From: Acidobacteriaceae bacterium
GTDB lineage: Bacteria; Acidobacteriota; Terriglobia; Terriglobales; Acidobacteriaceae
DNA: 64,000 bases
Reading direction: 5' to 3'
NCBI GenBank assembly: GCA_003165075.1
Contig: PLSM01000095.1
Coordinates: 39,681-103,680, forward strand
The notes beneath the pieces are model-generated. The model did no database searches, was not told the origin of the DNA, and worked only from the letters and a program-made list of their open reading frames with translations. The number at the start of each line of letters is the position of its first letter. Positions within the stretch are counted from its first letter, which is position 1. Made by a program: the position numbers and the translations under genes. Below, one piece after another: positions 17,644-26,046 of this stretch.

Positions 17644-18882
17644 ATGTCTGCATTTTCAATACCTCTTTCGGGACTTGAAGCGAGTTCCTCGTCGCTGAAC
17701 GTTATTGGCAACAACCTGGCGAATCTCAACACAGATGGGTTCAAGTGCGAAGGCCTCAACTTCGCGGATGTCTTCAACCAGATGCAAGGGATCTCGGGCA
17801 ATGGTGACCCGATTCAGATAGGATCCGGCGTTCAGGTTGCAGGTCAAACCGCCGATTTCGCCAATGGCAGCGTTACGTCCACAGGCATCGCCTCTAACAT
17901 GGCGCTTCAGGGCAACGGTTTCTTTGTCGTTGCAAACGGTAGCCAGAACAGCTTCACCCGTGCGGGCGACTTTACCGTCAATTCGGTCGGTCAGCTTTGC
18001 ACACCGGAGGGACAGTTAGTGATGGGCTATCCCGCAGTCAATGGGGTAGTGTCCACAAGCGCGGCGCTGGCTCCTATCGAGGTAAACCAGGCTGGCAATA
18101 TTCCGGGGGTCGCCACTTCAAGCTTTCAAATGAACACCAACCTGAATGCGAGCGCCGCAGTTGGCGACACATACAGCGAGCCGATCACGGTCTATGATTC
18201 GCTTGGCACGTCTCACGTACTTACCATCCAGTACACCAACGCCGGCGCAAATTCCTGGAACTACAGCATCAGTGTTCCTTCCGCGGACACTGGCGGAACT
18301 GGAACGCCGACGCCTGTTGCCACAGGCACCCTCACATTCAACTCTTCGGGCGCTCTAACATCTCCCACCGGTTCGGTTGCGGGCATTACGATCTCGGGAT
18401 TGGCGGATGGAGCCGCGCCGCTGAGCCTGACCTGGAACCTGAACGGAAGTTCGGGGGGTTCGTTAATCACTCAGCAGAACGCGACCAGCGCAACCAGCAC
18501 AACGTCGCAGAACGGCTATGGGGTAGGAACCCTGACGGGTTACTCCGTGCTTCCTGACGGAACTGTGCAAGGCGAGTTCAGCAATAATCAGACTCTGGCC
18601 CTGGGACAGGTGGCGATCGCCAGCTTCGCTAACGTTCAAGGCCTTCAACAGGCAGGCAACAACGACTACACGGCCACCTTTGCCTCGGGCGCCCCAGTGA
18701 TTGGCCTTGCCGGTACAGCGGGTAACGGCACCGTCACCGGTGGAGCTGTCGAGGGCTCAAACGTTGATCTCTCTACGGAATTTGCGAATATGATTGTGGC
18801 CCAACAAAGCTACGAGGCAAATGCAAAGGTTCTCACTACGCTCGACCAGGTGTCTCAAGCCACGATTCAAATGATGACATAG
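17644..18882 (+). CDS. flgE: Flagellar hook protein FlgE
   Basis: The 412-residue axial protein has the N-terminal motif SGLEASSSSLNVIGNNLANL, the FlgE/F/G core (VASNMALQGNGFFVV-like segment and FTRAGDF), and the C-terminal VEGSNVDLSTEFANMIVAQQ with SYEANAKVLTTLDQ. The middle domain is Gly/Ser/Thr-rich. GGAGCAAGG precedes the ATG. It polymerises into the hook. Confidence 0.95.
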   Translation: MSAFSIPLSGLEASSSSLNVIGNNLANLNTDGFKCEGLNFADVFNQMQGISGNGDPIQIGSGVQVAGQTADFANGSVTSTGIASNMALQGNGFFVVANGSQNSFTRAGDFTVNSVGQLCTPEGQLVMGYPAVNGVVSTSAALAPIEVNQAGNIPGVATSSFQMNTNLNASAAVGDTYSEPITVYDSLGTSHVLTIQYTNAGANSWNYSISVPSADTGGTGTPTPVATGTLTFNSSGALTSPTGSVAGITISGLADGAAPLSLTWNLNGSSGGSLITQQNATSATSTTSQNGYGVGTLTGYSVLPDGTVQGEFSNNQTLALGQVAIASFANVQGLQQAGNNDYTATFASGAPVIGLAGTAGNGTVTGGAVEGSNVDLSTEFANMIVAQQSYEANAKVLTTLDQVSQATIQMMT

Positions 18883-19224
18883 CGCTGCGCGAAGGGAAGA
18901 GTTCTTAACTTTGAATTAGAGACTTTCGCGTTCAATTGTTTCCTCGGAGTGGAAGGGTGCCGCGGACTGCTCGCTCTCATGACTGTCTCACCAGTCAAGA
19001 GGTCGTGCAGTCCCCGGCGTTGCATGCGTAAAGTATTGAATAACAATAAGTTGAATCCTATTAGTGCCATCCGTTCAAAAACTCCATCCTACCTTCACAT
19101 TCCGGCCCTCCAATTGCATTTACCTCAGCAAGATCGCTCCAGCTTAGCCGACCGTTAGGACCGCTGCCGACTCTTACAGCCGCCAGTCGGAACTGAGGCC
19201 TGAACAAGGAGCCTGCGAGGTCCA
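18883..19224 (+). other. 342-base gap inside the flagellar operon
   Basis: No convincing gene is seen between flgE and the fliN-like gene. A TTGCAT at 19020-19025 followed by A/T-rich sequence near 19041-19048 is a weak vegetative promoter candidate. I find neither a sigma-54 (GG-N10-GC) nor a sigma-28 (GCCGATA) site. A short inverted repeat GACTG-N6-CAGTC lies near 18980. Confidence 0.35.
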
Positions 19225-19527
19225 ATGAGCAGTGCACTTCACAATCTGAGAACGAACTTCGACGAGCAGGCCGAACTTGAGCCTGTTTCACCTGAGAATG
19301 ATGGGCTCGACAGCATGCCATGGCTGCCATGCACTGTGTCTCTCGAAGTGCCCGCAGTCCGGTTTACGATTGCTGATCTTCTTGCCCTGACAAAGGGGTC
19401 AATTGTGGAAACTGCGTGTCATCACACCAGCGACGTGCCGTTGCGCGTCAACAAGGTGTTAATCGGCTGGACAGAGTTTGAAGTCGTTGGCGACCGGCTC
19501 GCCGTGCGCATTACGGATCAGGCATGA
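19225..19527 (+). CDS. Short FliN/FliM-family (SpoA domain) protein
   Basis: A 100-residue protein whose second half (VSLEVPAVRFTIADLLALTK onward) is a SpoA/FliN-type surface-presentation domain ending in DRLAVRITDQA. It lacks the N-terminal domain of the full-length FliN at 26988-27785, so the window has two FliN-type proteins. An AAGGAG-like site precedes the ATG, and the stop overlaps the downstream fliO-like gene by four bases. It is probably an additional C-ring component; a precise role cannot be given. Confidence 0.78.
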   Translation: MSSALHNLRTNFDEQAELEPVSPENDGLDSMPWLPCTVSLEVPAVRFTIADLLALTKGSIVETACHHTSDVPLRVNKVLIGWTEFEVVGDRLAVRITDQA

Positions 19528-20099
19528 CTCCGGAGATTCAAATTAAGCGGCCTCTTTTCCAGAGCACGCGGTCTAAATACGGCGCACGACGATTTAGTCA
19601 CGCGACGGCTGAGGAAGACTCGTCATTCATCGAGGCACTAGCGGGATGTGCCGGCCCTGACCAGATCAAAGATCTGAGAAATCAGCAGGTTCAGAGGCTT
19701 CAGTACGCGGATTCGATTTCTGAAGAGAGTCCGGTTCCGCAGTCAAATCGCCATCAAGAAGAGAATCCGGATTCACGCGCGATTTCGCCTTCTCCATTGA
19801 ATCAGACAGCGAAAGAGGTATCGATTCCACCAATGCCTTCGCGCCCCGGCTCGCTTAGGCGCGTCTTTTCGTGGCTCCAGAAGAGTTACACCTTGGGCAC
19901 CACCAAACAGCTCCGGGTATCTGAAACCGTTTCTCTTGGCGAGAAGCGCTTTGTTGCGATCCTTCATGTTGAGAATCGCAAGTTTCTTATCGGTGGAGGC
20001 GCATCCAGTGTGACTCTCTTGACACAGCTGGATGCCGTAAATGAATCCGTAAACTCGTCAGCCTCGGAGCCCTTGCCTCGTTCGCGTGGAGTGTACTAA
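19524..20099 (+). CDS. fliO: FliO-like flagellar biosynthesis protein without a visible membrane segment
   Basis: The C-terminal part (about 125-172: KQLRVSETVSLGEKRFVAIL, then a VENRKFLIGGGASSVTLL-type ending) matches the FliO soluble domain, and the gene sits directly before fliP-fliQ-fliR. The 191-residue product has a long polar N-terminus and no hydrophobic stretch long enough for a helix, although FliO normally has one transmembrane segment. FliO promotes assembly of the FliP ring. The name rests on position and the short C-terminal domain. Confidence 0.68.
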   Translation: MTPEIQIKRPLFQSTRSKYGARRFSHATAEEDSSFIEALAGCAGPDQIKDLRNQQVQRLQYADSISEESPVPQSNRHQEENPDSRAISPSPLNQTAKEVSIPPMPSRPGSLRRVFSWLQKSYTLGTTKQLRVSETVSLGEKRFVAILHVENRKFLIGGGASSVTLLTQLDAVNESVNSSASEPLPRSRGVY

Positions 20100-20981
20100 G
20101 TGAGAGTCAGGGGCACCCTTCGACACTCTGCGCTGCTGGGCGCGCTAGTTCTTGCTGGCGCTGTTTCGGTGCATGCGCAAACGAGCACGGCTGCAACTGG
20201 CGATGCGGTCACGCAGAGCGGGACCGTTACACCAGCCGGTTCTGGATCCGAACCGATTATCTTTACCAATCCTGTTCCCGACCCCCAGCAATCCGTATTG
20301 CAGCCTCAACCCGGAATCGCTGGTAACGGATCGATCCAGATTCCGGGAGTTCCAGGAAGTTCGGTGCCGTGGTCAATCGTGATCATGCTCACCGCCCTGA
20401 CGCTGATTCCGTCAATCTTGCTGTGCGTAACGCCGTTTGCACGCCTCCTGATTGTCTTCCACTTCCTGCGGCAGGCACTCGGCCTTCAAACTACTCCTTC
20501 GAATCAAACCCTCATCGGGCTCTCGCTCATTCTCACGTTCTTCCTCATGCAGCCCGTCGGCAACGAGATCTATGAAACTGCAATCGCCCCGGCGCAGGCA
20601 GGGCAGATTACGGCCATGGAAGCTCTAAATCGCGGGCAAGTTCCGATGCGAAAATTCATGACTCGGTACGTTCGTGAAAAAGACGCGGCCCTTTTTATCG
20701 AGCTTGCAAAGGAGCCGCGCCCGGCCTCGCCGGACGATTTGTCGTTACGGGTGCTGTTGCCTGCCTACATTCTCTCGGAGTTGAAAGCCGGCTTCCAGAT
20801 CGGTACAGTGCTGTTTCTTCCCTTTCTCATCGTCGACATGGTGGTTGCCTCCATCACGACTTCCGTAGGCATGCTTCAACTCCCGCCTGTGGTCATATCA
20901 ACTCCGCTCAAGCTGCTGCTGTTTCTTATGGTGGACGGCTGGCATTTATTAATTGGTTCTTTGATGAGGAGCTTTAATTAG
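20100..20981 (+). CDS. fliP: Flagellar export gate protein FliP
   Basis: The GTG start directly follows the fliO stop. A signal peptide (LLGALVLAGAVSVHA) precedes a periplasmic segment and the conserved FliP core: IVIMLTALTLIPSILLCVTP, FHFLRQALGLQTTPSNQTLI, the RGQVPMRKFMTRYVREKDA loop and the final MVDGWHLLIGSLMRSF. At 293 residues it is slightly long because of the extended N-terminus. It forms the export pore with FliQ and FliR. Confidence 0.95.
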   Translation: MRVRGTLRHSALLGALVLAGAVSVHAQTSTAATGDAVTQSGTVTPAGSGSEPIIFTNPVPDPQQSVLQPQPGIAGNGSIQIPGVPGSSVPWSIVIMLTALTLIPSILLCVTPFARLLIVFHFLRQALGLQTTPSNQTLIGLSLILTFFLMQPVGNEIYETAIAPAQAGQITAMEALNRGQVPMRKFMTRYVREKDAALFIELAKEPRPASPDDLSLRVLLPAYILSELKAGFQIGTVLFLPFLIVDMVVASITTSVGMLQLPPVVISTPLKLLLFLMVDGWHLLIGSLMRSFN

Positions 20982-20983
20982 CC

Positions 20984-21253
20984 ATGGATGTCGATCAAGT
21001 GGTCTTGCTCGGGCGAACTATATTGCAGGAGGTGATCATCCTCGCCGGCCCAATTCTGGCGGTGGCGATCTTTGTCAGCCTCGTCGTCAATATCGTCCAG
21101 GTGCTCACATCCATACAGGACCAGACAATCGCCACTGTTTCCCGCTTGCTCGCAACTGGCGCTGCCATGTTCTTTTCCATGCCCTGGATGTGGCGCCATC
21201 TATCGGCCATGACGGTGCGGATGTTTTTTGACTTTCACGGATACCTGAAATGA
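20984..21253 (+). CDS. fliQ: Flagellar export gate protein FliQ
   Basis: The 89-residue protein has two hydrophobic helices (VIILAGPILAVAIFVSLVVN and ATGAAMFFSMPWMWRHL) and the FliQ loop IVQVLTSIQDQTIATVSRL. It overlaps the fliR start by four bases. Confidence 0.95.
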   Translation: MDVDQVVLLGRTILQEVIILAGPILAVAIFVSLVVNIVQVLTSIQDQTIATVSRLLATGAAMFFSMPWMWRHLSAMTVRMFFDFHGYLK

Positions 21254-22020
21254 TCGAAATTCCTCTCATGACGATCATCAGCGGCCTGCTCACCATTGGG
21301 GTGCGGCTCACGGGGCTCATGCTGTTCGCGCCATTTTTCGGGAGTTCGGTTATTCCTGCGCGGATCAAGGCCGTTCTCGTTCTTGCCCTCACATTCCTGC
21401 TCTTCCCCGTAATGGGAAAGCAGATTGCTCCTGCATCGCTGGCCGACTGGCCTTGGTTGATCTCTTCGGAACTCCTTATTGGTATCGGAATGGGAATTGC
21501 AACCAACGTCGTGTTTGAGGCGGCGCAACTGGCCGGACAGGTGCTTGGCGTCCAGATGGGCTATTCGCTGGTGAATATTCTCGACCCGCAAACGCAGGTA
21601 GACACAACGGTAGTGTCGATGTTCTACCAGAGCATTGTCATGTTGCTGTTTTTCCAGATGGATGTGCACTATTGGTTGCTGCGTGCCGTAGGCAACAGTT
21701 ATCGCTACGTCCCGCCAGGCTCGGCACATCTCAACAGCCTGTTCACCTTGGCGATTTTCAAGATGGTTGGACAGGTATTCTCTTTGGGCGTTCAGATTGC
21801 CGCCCCGGTACTGTGCGCCACGCTGGCTGCCGACATCATTCTCGGTTTGCTCGGCAAGGCATCTCCACAGATGCCTCTGATGCTGCTTGGACCTGCCGTC
21901 AAGAGCCTGCTCGGAATCTCTATATTGATCGCGACACTCAAATACTGGCCTGATCTCTTTCACCGATTCTTCGTCGATGCAGTGAACAACAGCGAACAAC
22001 TTTTTCATTTGGCGAGTTGA
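21250..22020 (+). CDS. fliR: Flagellar export gate protein FliR
   Basis: The 256-residue polytopic protein shows FliR features: RLTGLMLFAPFFGSSVIPAR, the EAAQLAGQVLGVQMGYSLVN segment and the final MPLMLLGPAVKSLLGISILI helices. It completes the FliPQR pore and lies in the standard order before flhB. Confidence 0.95.
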   Translation: MIEIPLMTIISGLLTIGVRLTGLMLFAPFFGSSVIPARIKAVLVLALTFLLFPVMGKQIAPASLADWPWLISSELLIGIGMGIATNVVFEAAQLAGQVLGVQMGYSLVNILDPQTQVDTTVVSMFYQSIVMLLFFQMDVHYWLLRAVGNSYRYVPPGSAHLNSLFTLAIFKMVGQVFSLGVQIAAPVLCATLAADIILGLLGKASPQMPLMLLGPAVKSLLGISILIATLKYWPDLFHRFFVDAVNNSEQLFHLAS

Positions 22021-22026
22021 AACCCG

Positions 22027-23133
22027 ATGGCTGACTCCAGCAAGACCGAACAGGCAACGCCGCAGCACAGGAAGAAAGCGCGGGAACGGGGACAGTTAAC
22101 CCGATCGCGCGAACTCAGTGCTGCGCTTTCCATGTCGGCGGTCGCTGGAGTCGTGTGCTTAATGGGTCGAGTTGCGCTTCCGCACTGGACCCGATTCTTT
22201 CGAACCACGCTGGAACTTGCAGGGCAGAACTCGATTGAGCCCAACGGGCCGCTTCTGTTCTGGAGCAGCGTGGAGGCAATGCGCTGGGTCATGCCGATTC
22301 TGTTCGCTGCCCTTGCCATGTCCCTTGTTGCCTCACTAGCGCAGGGAGGCTTCGTGTTTGCGCCTGAATCCCTATCCTTCAAGGCTGAGCGGTTCAGTCC
22401 GGCGAATCGTCTGCAACAAATGTTTTCGCTGGCGGCATTGAGCTCGATTCTTAAATCTTTGCTGCCGTTCGCCGCCATAGCGTGGGTAGGTATTGCATCC
22501 ATCTGCGGCCACTGGGGAGAGATCCTGGGCAGTTCCTATGTCGATGCGCGACATTTCACCAGCCTCTTGGGCCAGATTCTACTTGAGCTGATATGGAAGT
22601 CCGGCCTGATCCTCTTCGCCTGGGCGGGTGTCGACTACCTCCTGCTTTGGCTGAAAAACGAAGGCGATCTCAAGATGAGCCGGCAGGACATCCGAGATGA
22701 GCTGAAGCAATCGGAAGGCAATCCTGAAAGCAAGGCCAGAATTCGCAGAATTCAGCGCCAAATGCGGCGCAAGCAAATGATCAAAGCTGCTGAAACGGCG
22801 ACGGTGGTAATCACGAACCCCACCCACTATGCAGTTGCCTTGCGCTACGAGGCAGATATGGCCGCCCCCATGGTTGTGGCCAAGGGTCGCGATTACCTCG
22901 CCGCACGGATCAAAGAGGTTGCTCGCCTGCACGACATACCGGTGATGGAAAACCGTCCCCTGGCGCAGGCGCTTTACAAAGGCGTTGAAGTAGGGGACCC
23001 AATTTCAGCTGACCTTTACCACGCTGTCGCCGAGATCCTCGTATTGATCTACAAGGCTCAGACGGAACTCAGGAACCGGGAAGCCCAGCGCAGAGCGTCT
23101 GCAACCCAAAAGCCGCAAGTGAGGCCACAGTGA
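22027..23133 (+). CDS. flhB: Flagellar export switch protein FlhB
   Basis: The 368-residue protein starts with the export-protein N-terminus KTEQATPQHRKKARERGQLT, has four membrane helices, and contains the autocleavage motif NPTHYAVAL in the cytoplasmic domain. FlhB self-cleaves between Asn and Pro and switches export from rod/hook to filament proteins with FliK. It overlaps the flhA GTG start by four bases. Confidence 0.96.
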   Translation: MADSSKTEQATPQHRKKARERGQLTRSRELSAALSMSAVAGVVCLMGRVALPHWTRFFRTTLELAGQNSIEPNGPLLFWSSVEAMRWVMPILFAALAMSLVASLAQGGFVFAPESLSFKAERFSPANRLQQMFSLAALSSILKSLLPFAAIAWVGIASICGHWGEILGSSYVDARHFTSLLGQILLELIWKSGLILFAWAGVDYLLLWLKNEGDLKMSRQDIRDELKQSEGNPESKARIRRIQRQMRRKQMIKAAETATVVITNPTHYAVALRYEADMAAPMVVAKGRDYLAARIKEVARLHDIPVMENRPLAQALYKGVEVGDPISADLYHAVAEILVLIYKAQTELRNREAQRRASATQKPQVRPQ

Positions 23134-25211
23134 CAAAGAAATCTGGATTACTACTTACGCTCCGCAGTCACTCCGAATGGATCATTCCCACAGCGGCCGT
23201 GGCACTCGTGTTTGTAATGTTGGTTCCGTTGCCGAGCATCATTCTCGACCTCCTGCTGACATTAAATATCACCGCCGCTGTCCTTGTTCTCCTCACTGCA
23301 ATTCAAGTCCTCCGCCCCGTTGAGTTTTCTGTATTTCCCAGCCTCATCCTTCTATTGACTTTAATGCGCTTATCGCTCGATCTCGCTGCCACTCGCAGAA
23401 TCCTGCTTCATGGAAGCGAAGGTTCGTCGGCTGCCGGACAAGTGATTGAGGCCTTTGGGCAATTTGTCGTTGGCGGAAACTATATCGTTGGTTTTGTCAT
23501 TTTCATCGCGCTGATCGCAATTCAATATCTGGTGGTCAGCCACGGCGCAGTGCGTACCGCCGAGGTCACCGCGCGATTCACTCTGGATGCCATGCCCGGT
23601 AAGCAGATGGCCATCGATTCCGATCTGAACACCGGACTCATCAACGCCGACCAGGCTCGTGCACGTCGCGAACAGGTAAGCCGAGAAGCGGAGTTCTGCG
23701 GATCAATGGATGGCGCGGCGCGCTTCAGCCAACGGGATTCGCTTGCCACAATTCTCATCACTGCGATCAATATCGTCGCTGGATTCTTGATCGGCGTTTT
23801 TCAGCTTGGCGTACCTTTCGACCAGGCGCTAAAGACCTACACGATCCTCACCGTCGGCAATGGGCTGGTCGCAATCATCCCTTCGCTTCTCGTGTCGGTG
23901 GCTGGCGGCATCGTGGTTACTCGCGCTGCCTCTGACAATTCTCTTGGCACGGATATTGGCAAACAGGTTTTCCGTACCTCTCGACCGCTCTGGATCGTCG
24001 GTGGCTGCCTTCTGGCCCTGGCCCTCATTCCGGGAATGCCCAAAATATCGTTCGTCGCCCTTGGCGGCCTTGCGATGTTTGCGGCCTGGAAGATGAAACC
24101 TTCGGAAATTGCTGCGTCGGCGGCGGCCGCCAGGGCAACAGCGGAAAAGGGAAGCAAGGCAGGGGCTCCTGCTGTCGATCCGATGGACGCTGTTCTGAAA
24201 CTCGACGAACTCATGTTGGAAGTTGGAATTGGACTGGTTCCACTGGTCGACGCAAAGCAGGGAGGTCAGTTGCTTTCTCGTGTCAAGACTCTGCGCAAGA
24301 GCCTTGCCCAGAGTCTTGGTTTCCTTGTGCCGTCCATCCACATCACCGACAACCTGTCTCTGAAAGAGAAGGAATACGTCATCTATCTTCGTGGCGTGGA
24401 AATCGCACGCTGGGAAATGCGCCGCGATCGCCTGCTCGCGGTGAATTCGAACCCCAAGCCCGGTGATCTTCCTGGGCAGGATACAAGAGAACCTGCATTT
24501 GACTCGCCGGCCAAGTGGATCACTCCCGACCTTCAGGCACAAGCGATAGCCGCCGGATATGCGGTGGTTGATCACACCTCGGTGCTAACGGCTCATCTCT
24601 CAGAGTTGATCAAACAGAATGCGCACGACCTTCTAACTCGTCATGAGACGAAACGTCTCGTGGATCGCCTCGCAGATTCCCATCCGAAACTCATAGATGA
24701 GCTGATGCCGAAGTTGATGACACTTGGCGAAGTCCAGAAAGTTCTCCAGCAGTTGCTAAGGGAGCAGGTATCCATACGCGATCTTGGAACAATCCTCGAA
24801 ATGCTGGTAGAAACGGCCTCGATCAACAAAAACCCTGTCGCACTTGTTGAGGCAGTCAGGCATGCCCTGGGACGCGCTCTGATTCGTCCTCTCCTCGATG
24901 AACGTGGGCAGTTGAAAGTAGTCACTCTGGATAGCTCGCTCGAGGAAGAGTGTGCACGCTCATCTTCACAACCTTCGCAGGCGTTGCAAGGTGGAGCGCT
25001 TCAGATCTCCGTGGCGCGCAGAGTTCTCGAAGGTTTACGCGCCATGTTGGGCGATCAGGTTGCCATGGCTCCGCCGGTGCTGCTTTGCGCTTCGCCAGGT
25101 CGTTTCTACCTTCGACGAGTCTTGGAGCCATTCATTCCCAAAATCGTTGTAATTTCTCCATCGGAAATCCCACCCATGACACCAGTCATGTCTCTGGGGT
25201 CGGTCCGATGA
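23130..25211 (+). CDS. flhA: Flagellar export gate protein FlhA
   Basis: The 693-residue protein has about eight N-terminal helices, the FHIPEP-family signature region (FPSLILLLTLMRLSLDLAAT with RILL; KTYTILTVGNGLVAIIPSLL), and a C-terminal cytoplasmic domain beginning near residue 350 (DELMLEVGIGLVPLVDAKQG). It forms the nonameric export gate that docks chaperone-substrate complexes. The stop overlaps a 14-codon ORF that links it to fliA. Confidence 0.96.
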   Translation: MTKKSGLLLTLRSHSEWIIPTAAVALVFVMLVPLPSIILDLLLTLNITAAVLVLLTAIQVLRPVEFSVFPSLILLLTLMRLSLDLAATRRILLHGSEGSSAAGQVIEAFGQFVVGGNYIVGFVIFIALIAIQYLVVSHGAVRTAEVTARFTLDAMPGKQMAIDSDLNTGLINADQARARREQVSREAEFCGSMDGAARFSQRDSLATILITAINIVAGFLIGVFQLGVPFDQALKTYTILTVGNGLVAIIPSLLVSVAGGIVVTRAASDNSLGTDIGKQVFRTSRPLWIVGGCLLALALIPGMPKISFVALGGLAMFAAWKMKPSEIAASAAAARATAEKGSKAGAPAVDPMDAVLKLDELMLEVGIGLVPLVDAKQGGQLLSRVKTLRKSLAQSLGFLVPSIHITDNLSLKEKEYVIYLRGVEIARWEMRRDRLLAVNSNPKPGDLPGQDTREPAFDSPAKWITPDLQAQAIAAGYAVVDHTSVLTAHLSELIKQNAHDLLTRHETKRLVDRLADSHPKLIDELMPKLMTLGEVQKVLQQLLREQVSIRDLGTILEMLVETASINKNPVALVEAVRHALGRALIRPLLDERGQLKVVTLDSSLEEECARSSSQPSQALQGGALQISVARRVLEGLRAMLGDQVAMAPPVLLCASPGRFYLRRVLEPFIPKIVVISPSEIPPMTPVMSLGSVR

Positions 25212-25252
25212 AAACTCTTCACGACTTCCCAAATAACAGGATGACCAAATGA
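25208..25252 (+). CDS. 14-codon coupling ORF between flhA and fliA
   Basis: An ATG overlaps the flhA stop (ATGA), and the frame reads MKTLHDFPNNRMTK before a TGA that itself overlaps the fliA ATG (ATGA). The tiny frame therefore forms a translational bridge. Whether the peptide matters is unknown; this is where many bacteria have flhF and flhG. Confidence 0.4.
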   Translation: MKTLHDFPNNRMTK

Positions 25253-26046
25253 CGCCGGCAGAATTCGCATATAAAAAGAGCGCGACCGAAACGAGCGATG
25301 AAGATGATCTTGTGATGCAGGAACTGTCGCAGGTCTACTACATCGCCACGCGGATTCGTGAACGCCTGCCACAGCAGGTTGAACTTGAGGATCTTGTAAG
25401 TGCCGGAGTTGTCGGCCTGCTGGAGGCAGTCCGCAACTTCGACAGCTCAAAAAACGTTCAGTTCAAGACGTTTGCAAAGTTCCGGATTCACGGCGCAATC
25501 ATGGATAGCCTGCGCGAGACGGACTGGGGATCCCGGCATATGCGCAGAAAAGGCCGGGAGATCTCCGATGCAACCGCTCGGCTTCAATCCAGGTTGGGTC
25601 GACAACCACTTGAGTGCGAGATTGCGCAGGAGATGCATCTGGGTACTGAACAGCTTCATAAGCTGCTGGCACAGTTGGACTCGCTTCAGGTCTCGGGCCA
25701 GCATATCGCGGTGTCCAACGATGGTTCTGATTCGATCGACTTGATTGAGTCAGCGCCCAATCTGAAAGATCCCGACCCGTTCGAACTTTGTCTACAAGGT
25801 GAAATGAAGGCACATCTCACTGAGGCAATTTCGAAACTCACTGAAAGGGAGCAGCTGATCCTCTCACTCTACTACCGCGAGGAACTTACCATGAAAGAGA
25901 TCGCAAAGGTGGTCGGTGTCGCCCTCTCTCGTGTCTCACAGATTCGTCAGGCCACGATGGTCAAGCTAAAGCATCACCTGGAACACATTGAGTCACAGCC
26001 GGTTATGAAGGGCACTTTTGCGGGAGAACAACTTGAGTATACCTAG
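25249..26046 (+). CDS. fliA: Flagellar sigma factor FliA (sigma-28)
   Basis: The 265-residue sigma-70-family protein has region 2 (LEDLVSAGVVGLLEAVRNFD and FKTFAKFRIHGAIMDSLRET with DW), region 3 (LGRQPLECEIAQEM) and region 4 (LTEREQLILSLYYREELTMK, VALSRVSQIRQATMVKLK). These match FliA/SigD rather than ECF factors. It should recognise the TAAA-N16-GCCGATA sites found upstream of flgM, fliC, fliD, the HDOD gene and motA1. FlgM encoded at 34225-34509 is its likely anti-sigma factor. Confidence 0.95.
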   Translation: MTPAEFAYKKSATETSDEDDLVMQELSQVYYIATRIRERLPQQVELEDLVSAGVVGLLEAVRNFDSSKNVQFKTFAKFRIHGAIMDSLRETDWGSRHMRRKGREISDATARLQSRLGRQPLECEIAQEMHLGTEQLHKLLAQLDSLQVSGQHIAVSNDGSDSIDLIESAPNLKDPDPFELCLQGEMKAHLTEAISKLTEREQLILSLYYREELTMKEIAKVVGVALSRVSQIRQATMVKLKHHLEHIESQPVMKGTFAGEQLEYT

